Shown one piece after another: positions 12,185 through 26,694 of a stretch of 64,000 nt of DNA. Under the pieces are notes generated by a model. It searched no databases. It had not been told where the DNA came from and saw only the letters and a program-made list of their open reading frames with translations. Position numbers and translations under genes: made by a program. How positions within the stretch are numbered: position 1 is the stretch's first letter; each line of letters begins with the position of its first letter. The stretch lies in the NCBI RefSeq assembly GCF_958295425.1, contig NC_081143.1:17199016-17263015 (forward strand). The letters run 5' to 3'. The DNA is from Solea solea (lineage: Eukaryota > Chordata > Actinopteri > Pleuronectiformes > Soleidae).

Positions 12185-15100
12185 TTAATAAAAATCCATT
12201 GACACCATCGTCAAGTTGATCCACATCAAACGTGGTGGATCTGCCCTCTGCCGGGTTTCACAACTTCATAAATCAGCTGCACGGTGTTAAGACAAGAAGA
12301 AGAAGAAAAAAACGCGCCAAAGGGGTCAAAAGTATTTTCTGAAGTCATTTTCATTAGATTAAGTTTAAGTGGGCTATTTGATAATTACAGTCCATTTTCC
12401 CTGGCGCACAGAGCACAGCAATCATCCTGTAACTGGGAGTCCGTATCCCGCCAGAGCAAATATAAAGCAGTATAAACAGAATCAATAACACATTGGGGGT
12501 AATATTATTCTTGACATAAATTACGCAACCACTTTCAATCCAATAAAACGTGTGTTTTTCAGCTTGTGAAGAATAGTTCCTTTATGTGCAACACCCTCAC
12601 ACTGATGTGGTAAGAAGTTGAAGTGTCCTCCTCCTGTCCAGCAGTGTCTCTGACCATTATGTAATGCAACTAATAATTACTGGTTCAATAATCAAACTCA
12701 AAATGAGAACATTGTTTTGATATTTCATATTGGAATTAAGGACCAGGACATTTTGTCTGCATTGGAACAAAAGGATCTGAATTTCCTCAGCCTTTACTCA
12801 GTTATCTGCACAGTTCACCGAGTGATCGTCCGCAGCACACGGCACCACGCTGCGTTTTTATGATCCAGGCGTGTGTGTGTTTTATCTCCACTGCGGCGCT
12901 CCAGAAAAAAAAAGTTTGAACTTTTGCCTCCGCCTTGTCTGAATAAATCCTCGTTTGAAATGAGGCAAGAGACAAATAAAGAGGTGCTCCTCCTCCTTTA
13001 GTTCATCTTCTACGTGAAAGGTGCATCTATAAATCCTATCCCCCATTCCCTCCCGGTAAGGCAAGCATTGCAGCCTTTTTTTTACTCCAAAAAGTGCTGT
13101 TGAACTTCTATTTACTTTCCGTTCCATAAAGATAAATCTCTCCCTTCTTGTTCTTCCTGAGAGTTTCCACGTGCACTTCTTGCAATTATGTGAAAAATAA
13201 CAGCCATAGTCTCTTTTCATATTATTAGTGCTGCAAAATTGTGCTTTCATTAAAGAGCCCAGAGTTTATCCTCAGTGTGTGTCAGCCGTTTGCTTGCTCT
13301 GGCAAAGACCAGTTCTTCCCTCACTAATTGCCTTCCACCGATGACTAAATTACAATGAGGTTTTGGATTTCGGGATCAGAGGGGTCTCTTTTCCTCCATC
13401 TCCACTTTCCCAACTGTATCCTTCCTGCCTGAGTCAGAAGTGTCAAATTTGATTACAGTAGATATGAATTGCTGTGTTTTTTTCTTATTTTTCTTTGCTA
13501 GAAAACAGTTTCCTCTAGAAGAGTTAAAAAAAACAAAACAACAACATTGAAGAGCTACTGTATATGTGCCGCATGTACGCAGCAGTGTGTGTGTGTACAC
13601 TTGCACAGCAACACTTGCAGAGCAGTACGCACTGTATGGGCCCCAGCAGATGAGTGGTTCTGGAGTCAGTACAGTAAAAACATCTCCGCTCCATCAGTGT
13701 CAGAAACAATCTGCATGGACCACTGAAGCTGCTGCAGGTCAGGGTGGCAGCGCTTGACAGAGTCTTTGACTCATGAGGAAGCTGCTTATGTTGTGCTGTT
13801 GTCATTAAAGTCAAGATGGAAGAAGCTGTTGTCACCACAGATTTCTGTTCTCATAGATTATTGATGAAATGATTTAGAATTCTTCATTGTGGTTTTTTTT
13901 TAAACTCATTTTGAATGAGTGAATCTGTTGTTACAATCACTTTTCAACAACGGCACCAGCGCCCCCTGCGACCCTCGTGTGGAGGTAGAAGATGGATGAA
14001 TTAATGAATTATAACAATAAGAAAACAGAGCAGTTGCCATATAATTCCGTGGTATAGATAATCTAAAAATGTGTAGGTGTAACTGCTTAAACAGGAAGAA
14101 AATTTCTTCATGATCATGTGAAATAAACATTTTATTCCAACAATAATAATCAGCTGTTTAATATTGATGGCTCCACTATGGGATCATAATGTGCTCTGAC
14201 GGTTGGCCTCATGCCATGAAGTGCTTGAATACGTGAAGATGAATTTGTCATTTAAAAGGCAACAGCACTGGTCAGCGTTACCTTGACCTGATACCTGAGT
14301 GACCAAGCTGCCCCGGAGAACAGCACTGTTCTTAATTTGCATTTCCAGCATCATATTCCTGTGTGTCACGATCGCCGAGTCTGAAGTAGCAGAACTAACT
14401 TCTTTTGGGAGCCCAATGACAACATGTTCCATAAAAGTGATGCATATGCATTCACAAACCCCTGCCACATTTTGATCCCTTTGATCCTCTCCTTCTCTTG
14501 GAAACATGTTTTATTATTTGGCCTCTTAGCTCCTCAGCTCCGTCTGTAACTGAGTGTGCGCTCACTTTCCCACATAGTTTCACGAGGCAGCCATGTTTAT
14601 GTTGAGCCCAAAACTAAAGCCTGTGCTTTACAAGTGAGTCGGAGAGAGATCGCAAGAGATTACGATCAATTGCCGAAAATGCAGATGGTCCCTTCTCGAT
14701 TCACCATTAATCATATCCTGTAGCGTGTAGGTAATCGCCGAGTCCATCCTGTCAGTCACTGGCGTTCCCGCTCCATCACAGTTGTTGCTCTGGCTCCAAG
14801 TCCTCTTGTCTGATTGGTGCTTCATCCTGTATATTTTGACTTCACCTTGGTTTTTTTTGCTGCCACAGCCTGGCACAATCTGGTTTTCGTGAGCTCATCT
14901 CTCTGCGTGCAGCTCCCCTCTCTGCTGCCTCTTCCAAGAAAAACGTCTGAGCTGTATCAGCAGCAATGCTCGCTGCAGTGTGCGCACGGTCGTTTGTGAC
15001 CCAGAGCAACCACTGAGAACTTTTTTAAGTCCAGATCACGAGTGTAGAAAACGAGCCGATTTCTACCTCCCCTTCCAAGGTATATACTAAATGGTTTCAG

Positions 15101-17506
15101 AAACTAGAGCACGGGGCATGGAGGGAATTCAGGTTAAAGTTTAAGACTGCACGCTTTAAGAAATGGATGAGAGCTGAGGAAAGTATAAGGAGAGGGGGGG
15201 AAAATCAAAAGAGGACAATAAATGTGTCACAGACGTGAAGGAGCTGTGCTGTGGGCTTTCAGATTTATGGCCTCCAGCAGCTTCCTGTTCACTCCCTCCT
15301 CTGGATAAGAGACTGTGCTTGACTTAGACAACACACACACACACACTGACTTGTTCAGCTACACAGCCACATGCTGCCTTTAAAGCCAGATTCAGTCGGG
15401 GAACAAATATGTGACCCCAGGTTTGTTTACATTCTGCCTTAGATGGATAATCACAAACCCCAAACCAATCTGTGGACAGTTTTTACGTCTTTTACAGTCG
15501 CTTTACAACGCATGGGGCCTCATACAGAGTGTTTAGAGGAGAGTACTCAACAGTTTTCTTATTATTCTTTCATCAAGTCGTTTCATTTGTTTCAGCAAAC
15601 ACGTGTAAACTTATGCACCTCTCATACTCGTAACAGTATTTCTCACAGAAGTTAGTTACAGAAATCATGAAAAATGAATGCGGACATGATTTGAAGCTGT
15701 TACCATGAGCTTCACGGGGTCACATTGTGGAACTGGAATGCATTGTTAGTCCTACCAGGAGAGACAGAGGCAGCAGTAAGACCTGAGACTGTCAAGCTTT
15801 TCACAGCAACACGACTCCAACACCTCTTTTCCCTTTGCCACTAGATCAACGTGTGTTCCTCCTTTCCTCTCCTATCTATGTTGTCATGGCTTCAGAGAAT
15901 TGTATCAATGCTCAGCGTACCACATTCACTAATGACATTTGCAGGAGTGAAAGCCCAGATTTTCCTGAGGGAAAAAGGAATAGAGGAGGAGGAGGAGAAG
16001 GAGGAAGAAGAAGAGAGTCACGGTCCATTTTGGAGGAGTGGTAACTCTGTAATAGAGACGTGAAAAAAGAATGCATATGGGTTGTGTGTGAAGGTCAAAG
16101 GTTTCCCACCTGTTTAGCACAGCAGTAGAGCTGGTGTGGAGTGCAGAGCGGGGCTTATATTTTAGTCCAGTGAGGACTAAATTCTTCCGTAGATGCATTT
16201 TTATGTATAATTCTGTTTGGAAGCAGGTCTTAAGTTATTGGAATTTATATTTTCTCTTTGGTTTTAGGATGGTTTTCCTTCGTACAAACATGTACTTTTA
16301 AATATGAAGATTTCCTGGACAAACAGACAGCCTCATTTTCTGAAGATTATAGTAATTATATGAAATGGCTACTGAGTAATACCTTTGTCAAGAATGAACT
16401 TTCAGTTTCAGTAACACGTTGTCGTTTCCAGAAAACTATCAACAATTTCCTTCAGGGGACACCTCCAGGAAAAATGTAACCAGATTTATGCAAAGTGTGT
16501 TTTATTGTATTAGGGAGTGGATATCATAAATGTTTACTGAGCAGAGAAAAAGAATTCAGCTGAGCGTTTCTGTCTCATCCCTAATCCGACTCATGTGCTC
16601 ACCCTCAAGGCTAAGTCAGTTCAATATGGAAACACTTGCCAGAGCAAGGTAGGGAGTGCCATCTCCCACAGGGCTCTTATTCACACACTGTAGGTAGAAA
16701 AAAATGTGTTGGGGAAGGGCAACAAGCAAGCCAGAGAGACAACGATGAGCCATTATGATGGCTGATGAAGATGTCTTTCCTTTGTCTCTCTCTCTGAGTC
16801 ACAACAGAGGAAACACTCTCTGCTTTTTCCTGCCTAAAGGGATGAATTAACTCATCTAATCTTCCCATCATCTAATCTTCAAACACTGTTTATTTTCTCA
16901 GCTCACTGCTGCCAATCAGTGTTGGCCAACTGCATTCTGTTCAAATTTGCCGGGTTTAAAATCTTTACTTTATGTTGTTGGAGCGGAGTGATTGCCTTAA
17001 TTGCAGAGGCTGCGGGATTAAGATGAATCGCAGCTACGGAGGAGCGTGAATTAGCCTCCGTCTCATTGTCTCGCACCGTCAGCACCGGCCCAACCCAGCC
17101 AGCCCCCGGGGGCCGGCAACGCACACGACGACCTGCCAGGAGTCATGTGAACCCAAAACACGATGGATCTGCTCGTCACATGGAAACCAAACTCGCGGGG
17201 GTAAATAGACTGCAGGTGATGTTTGACATGAGAAAGGAGAGCCGTTGTTTTGGGTGGATCTGGGGGGTTTGTCTCGAGTGTTTCCGATGTGCATCTTCTC
17301 AGTGAAAGCCCTCAGTGCGGTGTTTGTGGATGGTTGTGCGGCTCTAGGCAGAGGAGACAGGGTTAGGTAATGGCTGGATGCAAAACAATGGAAAGCAAAG
17401 GCGGCGGAGGAAAAGGTTATTATAGCTGGCTTTGACAGCCACTTTGATGGCATCGCGCTGCTCTGCGGTTGAGAGACATTGCTCAATTGATTTACAGCTA
17501 ATGCTC

Positions 17507-17542
17507 GAGGAGGAGGAGGAGGAGGAGGAGGAGGAGGAGGAG
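17507..17542. repeat. (GGA)n trinucleotide repeat
   Basis: About 12 GGA units; a purine-only strand that can form triplex DNA. Confidence 0.95.
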
Positions 17543-18389
17543 CAAAATCTGAAATAGATCATGCTGTGATGATCAGATCAGACAATGATGGCAGGAAGAA
17601 ACGTCAACCATTTGTTTCAGTAATCCGCCCTTACTCTGGAAACGTCTCTCCATGAGTCAAACACCATTAGCATTTCCACACCGAGCGCTTCAGTGCAAAC
17701 TCCACTGCTCCACTGTCCTACGTGAAAATCAGAAGTCTATAAATCCAAATAGTCCCGATCAGCATTTTCTTCTTATTACATCGGTTCACACATGACATGA
17801 CTTAATACTGAGGTGATACGTCTCTGCCAACACTGTCAGGTTCATCACGCGCACGTGTAATAGAAATGTAAAGGCTGGACTTGTATTATGTTATCACACA
17901 CAGCGGTGCATTGTCTGGAACGTCTGTGCAGATGCTGCTCGCATCGCTCCTAAAGCTGTCAGTCCCTCATGCTATTAAGACAGCTGCTCTCAGTGGGCAT
18001 TGTTCCGCGGGGAGCTATGGGGAACCTGACAGGCCTAAAGAATCTTCATTCACCCTAAAGACTCTTTCACGGCGAGAGCTCTGAAAGGGACCTGCCAGTG
18101 TCACCGTCCACCCATGGCATTTTTATGGCATAGCTGACATACACATGACGCGCTCTCGTCAGCTGCTCCGTGGCTCCCTTTATCTCTGCACTTAATGTCA
18201 GCAGGCCCCCCCCACACCCACACACCAACCCACCCCCCCACCCATTGATTTGAATTAGAGAAGATCTTTTCTAGGCAGCACCACTTTATCTCGAGATCCT
18301 TCACATGCAAACACTCCCATGTACATACACACACTGAGAGCGATGAGCGCACAAATAAAGACAGAAGGGTCGAGAGAATGTTTTACCCA

Positions 18390-18400
<11 letters not shown>

Positions 18401-18421
<21 letters not shown>
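18401..18421. repeat. (CA)n microsatellite
   Basis: About 10 CA units after CTCTCTCT. Confidence 0.9.
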
Positions 18422-18569
18422 TACACCATGCACACCACTCGTACAAAGAACCCTTGATTACTCAGCAAATGGATGCACCACTGATCACAGACCAGCCCTT
18501 TTACAAACTGGCCTATTATGTACTCTCGGCGTGGGGTGGAAGTGTTGCAGGGGCCCTAGGCAGTGCGCC

Positions 18570-18586
18570 TGTGTGTGTGTGTGTGC

Positions 18587-18622
<36 letters not shown>
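18570..18622. repeat. (GT)n microsatellite
   Basis: GT tract with two GC interruptions, 150 bp after the CA tract at 18401 and opposite to it in orientation. Confidence 0.95.
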
Positions 18623-18625
<3 letters not shown>

Positions 18626-19222
18626 AAGCTAAGAAGTGCTCCCATGCTGCGCGGCCTAACGAGAGGGCAGGTCAGCCATTAAATGGGCACTAATGCGGGA
18701 AATTGGAGGCCATTAGGCCTTTCTTTGTTGTTTTGCCTCTGTGTGGCTAGTTAGACTCTTGAAAAAGGAAAGGCCTTATTAGCCCCCACATGGGGACAGA
18801 GAGTGAATATATGGGCCATTTAACTCAGTGTGCAGCAGGGTAGCCTGCTGCTGGGGCCTGCTGGAGGTTGTAAGGTGGTGTGTACACAAATTTACAGTTG
18901 ATGAATTTACAATGGCGCGAACGTCTCTAAAGGGCTCCCCGGTCGCGTTTGTGTTCCTCGATTTGAAAAGATCGCAGGTCATGGCGAGACTCAAAGATGT
19001 TTTAAAGGATTTATCCTCTCTAATGGCCACAAAAGCAAAGCAAGACACTCGTGTACGACACTCCTGTCGAGTGGAAAAACTACCATACATTTAGAAGCTC
19101 ACAAATTGCGGACTTTTTAAAATGCAAGTGAAGGTAAAATCACTCAAAATATATATAATTCAGTGTATATGATCAAATTATTCTCTTTACAAAAGTAAAC
19201 AACGTATTATTTCATTCTTTAT

Positions 19223-19228
<6 letters not shown>

Positions 19229-19253
<25 letters not shown>
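19229..19253. repeat. (TA)n microsatellite
   Basis: About 12 TA units, preceded by TATACATACA. Confidence 0.9.
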
Positions 19254-20439
19254 ACAAAAATGAGGTTTACCATATGTACGTTTTTTGTGCATAAAATGTT
19301 TAATAGTTGGAGATTTGGATCTGGACATTCTCTTGAGTTTGCTCTCCACATGGGACAAATGTTTCTTTTATCGTATCAGTGTTTTTATCCAAATGGAAAC
19401 AGAATTTTGGGAGCCCTAAAACACCCTTGCGTTTTCATGTAAACAACCAATATGCTTCTTTGTCGCTTATCTTTGTCGTTGCCATCTTCCTCTTCTTGTG
19501 TTTAGTGATATTTTTTTTTCCCTGTAGTTCCCCCCCTGACTTGAATAAAGCTTTACTTTACTTTACACAGGGCACATGTCACATGTGCATACTCAGCACC
19601 TTCGTCTCTATCTATATGGTTTATTCTTATTATCGGTGTATTTCTGCTGCACGACCACATACAGGCCTGGCATGTGTACTACAGTGTTTAGAGTCATTTC
19701 TTTTTTGTGTGTGTGTGAATATAAGATATTTCCTGGAGCGATGCCATGTTTACGGAAAACTTTTTTGAACGAGACAAAGAAAAAGATAATATACATTTCC
19801 GTGTGGATCGGGCATGAGTGAGACAGGTAGAGAGAGGAGGATCCCTGGACTTTCTCACAAGAGCTCACTCATTAATTGGAGATCGTCGAGCGCTAACAGG
19901 AGAATCTCTCTTTTGTGTTAGTGTTTTCTTAGAGAATGTCTGACAGCAACTGAAGTGATAGAAACATCACTTAACAAATAAACAGAAAATAAAGTAGATT
20001 TACAAATGGTTTAAAAAAGAGAAGAAAGTATCAAGTAATTCACTGAAATCAACCAAGTGCATTTACTGAAATGGAACGTAAGCAGAAGGTGAATGGGTTT
20101 TTATAAATACAGCACACATTGTTGAATGAAATGAAGTCGCACTGTGCGGCTATTGACTTTGCTTTCTACTGTAAATCCTGTGCTTAACATTAACCTTCAT
20201 GAGGAAATGCCCTACAGTAGTTCTCACAGCTCTTTAATTGCATCAGTTGGATAATCAGACTACATTTTATCACCCACTGACAGACTGCGCCCTCCGGGCT
20301 CTGCCTACATGCGCTGGGAGTTGCACGAATTGCCCGAAACACGAGAAAACATCAGAGTGTTAAATTATGAAAGAAAGAGAGGAAGAGATAAATAAACAGC
20401 CCGAGTGATCTGGAAAAAAACGGGGGCAGACAAGAGAGC

Positions 20440-20600
20440 GAAGGCAGCGTCGCTGCAAAAGTCAGCCTTCGCTGCATGTTTAATCTGCCTTTGATAAGCC
20501 AGCAAGTCTGATAAATATGCTGTAGAACTTGATAGCAATTAGTCTCATCGAGTCAGCCTTGGGATTAAGCAAGCAGCATAGGGATCTCTGTCCCTCCCTC
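20440..20600. promoter_or_regulatory. candidate conserved regulatory block in the ntn1 intron
   Basis: Repeat-free sequence with clustered GATAA, CAATTAG and GGGATTA cores. A similar block with CTAATTGG follows at 20820-20880. The judgement is by eye only. Confidence 0.25.
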
Positions 20601-23043
20601 GGTCCATTTTGTTTTTTTTCCTCTAATATTTTCCTCTCTCTGTTTATTTACCTCATTCCTTCTCACTGTTTGCCATCGTCTGTGCAGTGTCTGCGACACA
20701 AACTTCACATTAAATAATAAGCAGATGTGAAACACGGTCATCTTTTAGGGCCGGCTGACACCCAGAGTTCAGCTGGGGCCGTGGAGTGAAGGGGTTAGAG
20801 GGCTCGGGGGGCTAAAGTGCTGCAGCTAATTGGCTGCAATAAAGGAATTAAATCATCCTGACATAATTTCTGCAGTGGGCGCTTCATCCTGCTTTGCCCT
20901 TTCTCTTCCCACTCGTTTACAACCCTCGCTTCATCACCCCAGAGTTTTATGGTTCCCAGGCTGCACCCCGCGACACACAGAGCAGGGTCCACATTCCCGT
21001 TTTACCGCCGACCTAAGGAGCACCGAGCGTCCTCGTGTGCGTGCCCTTCTTTTGTGCTCTTCCTCGTTAGACGCTCTTTGTTTGTGGAATCTCTGCAGCA
21101 ACATGGTGGCGGTGACAATCAGACGTGAGGGGGAAGAAAGTAACCTGATAGGGATAGAGTTCATTCCTATTTTTCAGTTTTCAGTTTCTGATGTGTGATG
21201 ACAGTTTAATAAAGTGTCATCAAAACATCTTTTCTTAGGGCTTTTTTTAAAAAAAAATTCTACTACTGCGAGTCAAAATAAGAAAAGTGTACAGAAAACA
21301 TGACACAGCAGATTTTCAGAACAAGGAGTGATGGGTTCCTACTTGCACCATGACATTTTTTATGAAACACTATGTGAAGGAAAATCCATGTAAGTAATAT
21401 AAGGCCCCATCTTTCATTTCAATCCCTTACATTACTGTAAATGTCTTGATTTATCTGTTTTAAAAAATTGTAAACTATTTGCAAATTCCTGTGTGTGTCT
21501 GGATCAACCGACACAAGACACAACCAGTTGTTTGTTTTTGATTTATAAGAGGTTAAATAAACAGTTGGAGAGGAGGCAATTAAATTAATTGTTGTTATGA
21601 GACATATTTCACAAGTTGATTTGCAGAACGGGGGCAAAAATATTCAGGCGCATTAAAGCAACAGAGGCGACATAAATATGTCGGTAATGTCACATTATGC
21701 AATGTTTTGATTCAGCTTCTTTTTCCCGAAAGGCTTTAAAGAAAAGTGCAATTCTTCTCGGCCTGTTTTGGTAGAAACAGTCATTATCAGCCGTCATTTC
21801 ACCGCCGCCGGTGAATCACACCAATCCTCCTCATTCTTGTGGTCCACACGAAGTGAGGCGCAACTCGAGGTACCTGTCACCAGGGTAGTGTTTTTAGACG
21901 ACGCCTCGCCGAGACAATATCAACAGGGAATTAATCTGTCCTCAAACTGAGTGTTTGTGATGTCTGCACTCAATGAGAAGTGCCAGAACTTGAAAGGAAA
22001 AGAAGAGGCGTCCTTTTACTGAACATGTTTCAGGCGGCGTCAGTGCAGTTACATAAAGTTACACCGTCCAGGCTTGTACAGCTTTAAAAAAAAAAGAAAA
22101 AGAAACAAAACAATGCAATTTTATTGTCATTCATTGTGATTTTTATTTAAAACCCATGCCGCATTAGTCACACTCTACCTGCCGACAACAGCGGTGGAAT
22201 GTAACTAAGCACATTCACTCAAACACTGCACTTATGTGTAACCACTGTGACGGAGTGATCGACCGCATATTACGCTCGCTTTGATTTCAGTCCTGACTGT
22301 TTTGCTGTGTTTCTTTTTCTTTTTTTACTGGTTTTAAATGAGGCCTTGAAAGATATTCGTTTTAAAAGGTCTCATTAAAAGTTTCAAAAAACATGTAGTA
22401 TTCAGGATTTCCTGAGTCAGATAAGAACATATCTCTATCTATAAATCAGAATTTACAACCAGGAATTCTTTGTTGGGAGTTGTTGTCACGAACAACAAAA
22501 TGTAGTAAGTGTATAATAAAAAATATGGCGGAAAATGAAAATGTTAATGCAAAACCCACAATGAACATGTTTTTTTCTTTATCCCTGTATCTGTTTTAGC
22601 GTGAGATGAGATACCTGAGTATGTCGTGAAGAAACAAGCACTCCAGTTTTCCAATTTTCTGTGCACTCGTGCATAACAAGAACACACACTTGTACAGGAG
22701 AAGGGTAAAATCATGAGAAAATATACAAAGTATTACTTGTTTATTGACAGACTAAACAAACTCAGGGATCAGTGCGACCACAGAGTCCAGATATTATGGC
22801 AGAGTGACAGTAAATCCTCCTCTTGTGCGTCTCCCCTGCTCGACAGTCTTGTAGACAACTGTGTGACTTTGGCAGCTGTTGCTGTCATCGAGCATCACGC
22901 TGAGTAATAACGTGTTGCTGAGTCTGTCTCACGTGAATAATCAGTGTTTTAAAAGTGCTTCTCCCTCCACTCCGATCCCTGTAAGAGCTGCTCTCAAATA
23001 ATCTGGCCAATTTGGCACACTCAAATGTAAAAACAACATATTT

Positions 23044-23059
23044 TTATATATATATATAG

Positions 23060-23093
<34 letters not shown>
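23044..23093. repeat. (TA)n-rich region
   Basis: About 50 bp of TA units with single G or C interruptions. Confidence 0.9.
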
Positions 23094-23097
<4 letters not shown>

Positions 23098-23738
23098 TTA
23101 TTTGTTTGTTGACATGCTGCACTGCCTTCTTCTTGGTGTAGTTCCACCTTTTTCTTCACATCATGTACAAACGAGATGTTTAAAATGTTATCTAATAAGA
23201 CGTCTGTTGTTGAGAAAATTTAGTTATACAAACATAAAGCGAGGGATTCCTCTTTTCATTACTCAACTTTATATTAAAAATCTATTTCGCTGACCTGTTT
23301 ATATATCAATTATCATAATAATGGAAAGAGATTATTTACTTCATGAATATTTACATGGTCTCATCTTTAAAAAATTGCAAAACAAATATTAAAGGAATCC
23401 TGCCCTGGTTTGATTCCATATCTGATGGAAATGTTATTTCCACGTTGGCAGACAAACACAGACAAACAGGTGATAAGTAATAAAATAGCAGTATCTGTAG
23501 TAAATGAATAAACAAAAGGAACAAATAATGGAATTTCCATTTTCCCTCATGCCATTTACGTCTCGCTCTTGCTTGTATCGTCCAATCGCGCATCAGATGT
23601 TTATACAGCGGATCGCTGAACTGAATCGGAGTGCTGTTTTGGGTTTGACACATATCTGATCCAGTGTTCGGTCATGAAGAGGAGCAAAACTTGCATTTTT
23701 CTGGCACCTATGTTAGTTCTTCCTGTCAGCCACATCTC

Positions 23739-23766
<28 letters not shown>
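23739..23766. repeat. (CA)n microsatellite
   Basis: About 14 CA units. Confidence 0.95.
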
Positions 23767-23769
<3 letters not shown>

Positions 23770-26669
23770 AAAGCAGATAAGAAGAGTAGAGGACCGCTCA
23801 CTCAGACACCGTGCATTAAGCCGCACAACGTTTGGGTTTGTGATATAAGAAGAAAAATGTCATTTTTATTTCAGCAGAAGAAACAACAGACACGTGTACA
23901 AAAGGAGCACATGCGGCGTTATGTTCCGGAGAGTGTCGCCATCATTCCACACACATTTTGCATGAAAACATTTACGTCATAGTTCCGAAAATATTCCTCT
24001 TCAAACTGTCTTTCTCTTAAACTCTCTACAACCCCTAAAGCCGGGGGATGTTTCGCTGGAGCCATACGATTCAAAGTAAACTCTCTCAGTATGTTGACTC
24101 CCCTTGGTGTTTGTTTAAAAAGTGGGAGACAGAAAAGCCAAACTCCTGCTGGTCTCCGGCTCACAGGCGGTGGTGTTGGGTTTTGGTATATTCCATCCTG
24201 TTTGGGTGAGCGCTGGAGGTGACGCAGCAGGGGAGGATGAAATGTCCCGAGAGCTTTGAGGGAAAGTAACGCGGTCTCTCTGTCAGAGTGTGTGACCTCC
24301 GCTGACCTCAAAAAGACATTTTTTGTCTGATGAATTTGTCGGTGATGGTGACAGTCATTGTCACCGGTGGTTACTCGGAGAAGTTTGTTCATTTTTTCCC
24401 CCCTTATTTGTGATCAGGGAAATTAAGAGTCCAACATGTGGAGTCAAAGTGGCAGAGATCAGTTGCTTAAATGTCTCTTCTAGAGCAAATCGAGGCTGCG
24501 ACCGTTGTTGCTCAATTACCCGGCTTATCGTAAGTATGTCGGGCTTAACGTCAACCTCCTGCTCCGTGGTGGGATTTTTTCCCCTAATTAGCGCGAGCGA
24601 AGGCTGCCTCTCTGCTGCTACGGGACGGAGGTCAGTTGATAAGAGTTGGGAACCGCTCGACGAAACTAATTAGCCGACTTTCCAAAACACACCCAGACGA
24701 GTCGCAGAGGCCCCCGCGTTTCCTAGGATGTGCGGGGAAACAGCAACGGCGGATAAACAAATCAGTTTCCTGCTAAATTCTCCAGTTAGAGGTTCACGTT
24801 TTGTGACAGCTGCGAGACGCAGATGAAACTCAGGATAGTTGCGGTTCACGTTACACGAGGTGTTGAAAAGCTTTCGGGTACACTCGGCTTTGCCCTGCTA
24901 ATTCAATTACTCTTGTTTTAAAAGGTATAATTTCGCACTTCTTTTTTTAACTGCTCAGCTGGTGTGTGTGTGTGTGTTATTTGGCTCCGTTATCATAACG
25001 GCTCTCCTAAAAACAGATGGCGGGTAACAGTGCAGTGTTTTCTCAGGTTCTCGTTCTGAACATGCCTCTCACTTTTATGGAGGAAAATAAAACGGAGGAA
25101 ACTGCCGCAATGTGGCTCTGTTTCCCTGAACACTTGGTGTTGTTCATTTCGAAACTGAAAGAAAAAAAAAACAACTTGTTCTTACTCTTGTTTCTTTTTG
25201 AACTTTCCCAACAGTGAAAGTTAAATTGTAAATTTCAATCTGAAAAACAAATATATTAAATATAAATGAGTGCTTCTTTTGAACATCATTACAACATGTT
25301 GATTATTTGCTTGATCAAGAAAGTAAAGAAAGTGGAGAAAGCACTGCGAGAGCACAAACCTCTGCCAAAGCCTCTCCGTTTTCCCATCATTTCTTCCTTG
25401 GGCCATAATTTACATCCCCAGAAGTTTCATCCAAATATGTCCTCGACTTATTGAGTTACGCTGCTCACACAGAGGCAGACAGACAAAGGCTGGCATCACC
25501 TCTGTGGTGGAGGCAGTGAACAACACTCTAAATGTGTCTAAATGACAAGCAGGTGTTTTATAGCACTGCCAGAAACCTGATAAGCTCATGGCAGACGAAT
25601 CACACATCACCTTACAAATCTACTATTGTTTTAAATAAAGATTTGGAACGAGGTGGCGATGATTTAATCTTTTTAAACGGTGAACTGTGCACTTTGGGCC
25701 AACAATAACACACTTTTCTGGTTTCTGGATTGGGGTGAACAAGCTCACTATCCTACTTTAGACAAAGCTCATCTTGATTATCTGAGATCATATCCTCCTC
25801 TCTTCAAACACCTTCACACCCAGGTTGTATATTGTGTCCACAATTACCAACATGCCTTCCAGGTTAACTGCAAGTCCGGTGTGCTAGAATTCTCCCGTCT
25901 TCCTTTTAGGTGGCTGTGAGACAATCTCTGTGGTGTAACAGAGACATGACGGCAGGTCTGGGGGCCATGCACTGATCCACCATCAGCTTTAATCCTCGAT
26001 ATAATGATCCTTGTTACCTGCAGGCAAGCTTACAGATAGCTTTCACCAGCTGTGGTCCAGAGCTGGACTGACAGAGCTGGACTCGCAGCCAGCTTGAGTC
26101 TTTCCTGACACAGATCATTTGAGAGTACGTCTAAACAAGTTTAATCCACCGCTGTTAATTTATGATCTCTGAGGGTCAAAATAAAAAGGCATTTTCATCG
26201 CGAAGTGTTTATGAAAGACACATTTGTTCACTTTTATCTCCGTAACGTCTCCCTGCGTTATCGGAGAGTGCGCTACAAGAGTGTGAAAGGCTACAAAACA
26301 TGAGTCATGCAATAGGTGTAAATCTGTATGAGAACAAGGAAAACATTCAATCCAAGTCAGGCTGAGTCATAGGGGGGTGACTTATTTTCAATGGAAATAT
26401 CAAGTTAACATCATCCTTTTTTTTGGTTATTTAAAAATAAATAAATATATATATGCATCATTACAGACATGCTGAGAGAGCAGAGAGACATATCGCTAAT
26501 TAAACCGCGGCTTTTCTGTAGGAAAGACGGACAGCTGGGAACGTCAAGACAATGTTGACAATGATGAGGCGCCGATATTTGTGTGTCCAACTGGACGTAA
26601 AATAACCTCCCATTTCCATATGTACACATATTAGAAGTGATGTTAATAATGCAAGAATGTGTCTGTGGT

Positions 26670-26694
26670 GGTGGAGGAGGAGGAGGAGGAGGAC
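26670..26694. repeat. (GGA)n/(GGT)n repeat
   Basis: GGTGGT followed by about six GGA units. Confidence 0.9.

Noticed and set aside
23919..24392. 157-codon minus-strand open frame without obvious low complexity
   Set aside because: Six frames of 64 kb should give a few frames of this length by chance. No motif, signal peptide or familiar family is visible, and it has no codon-level sign of constraint that I can judge.
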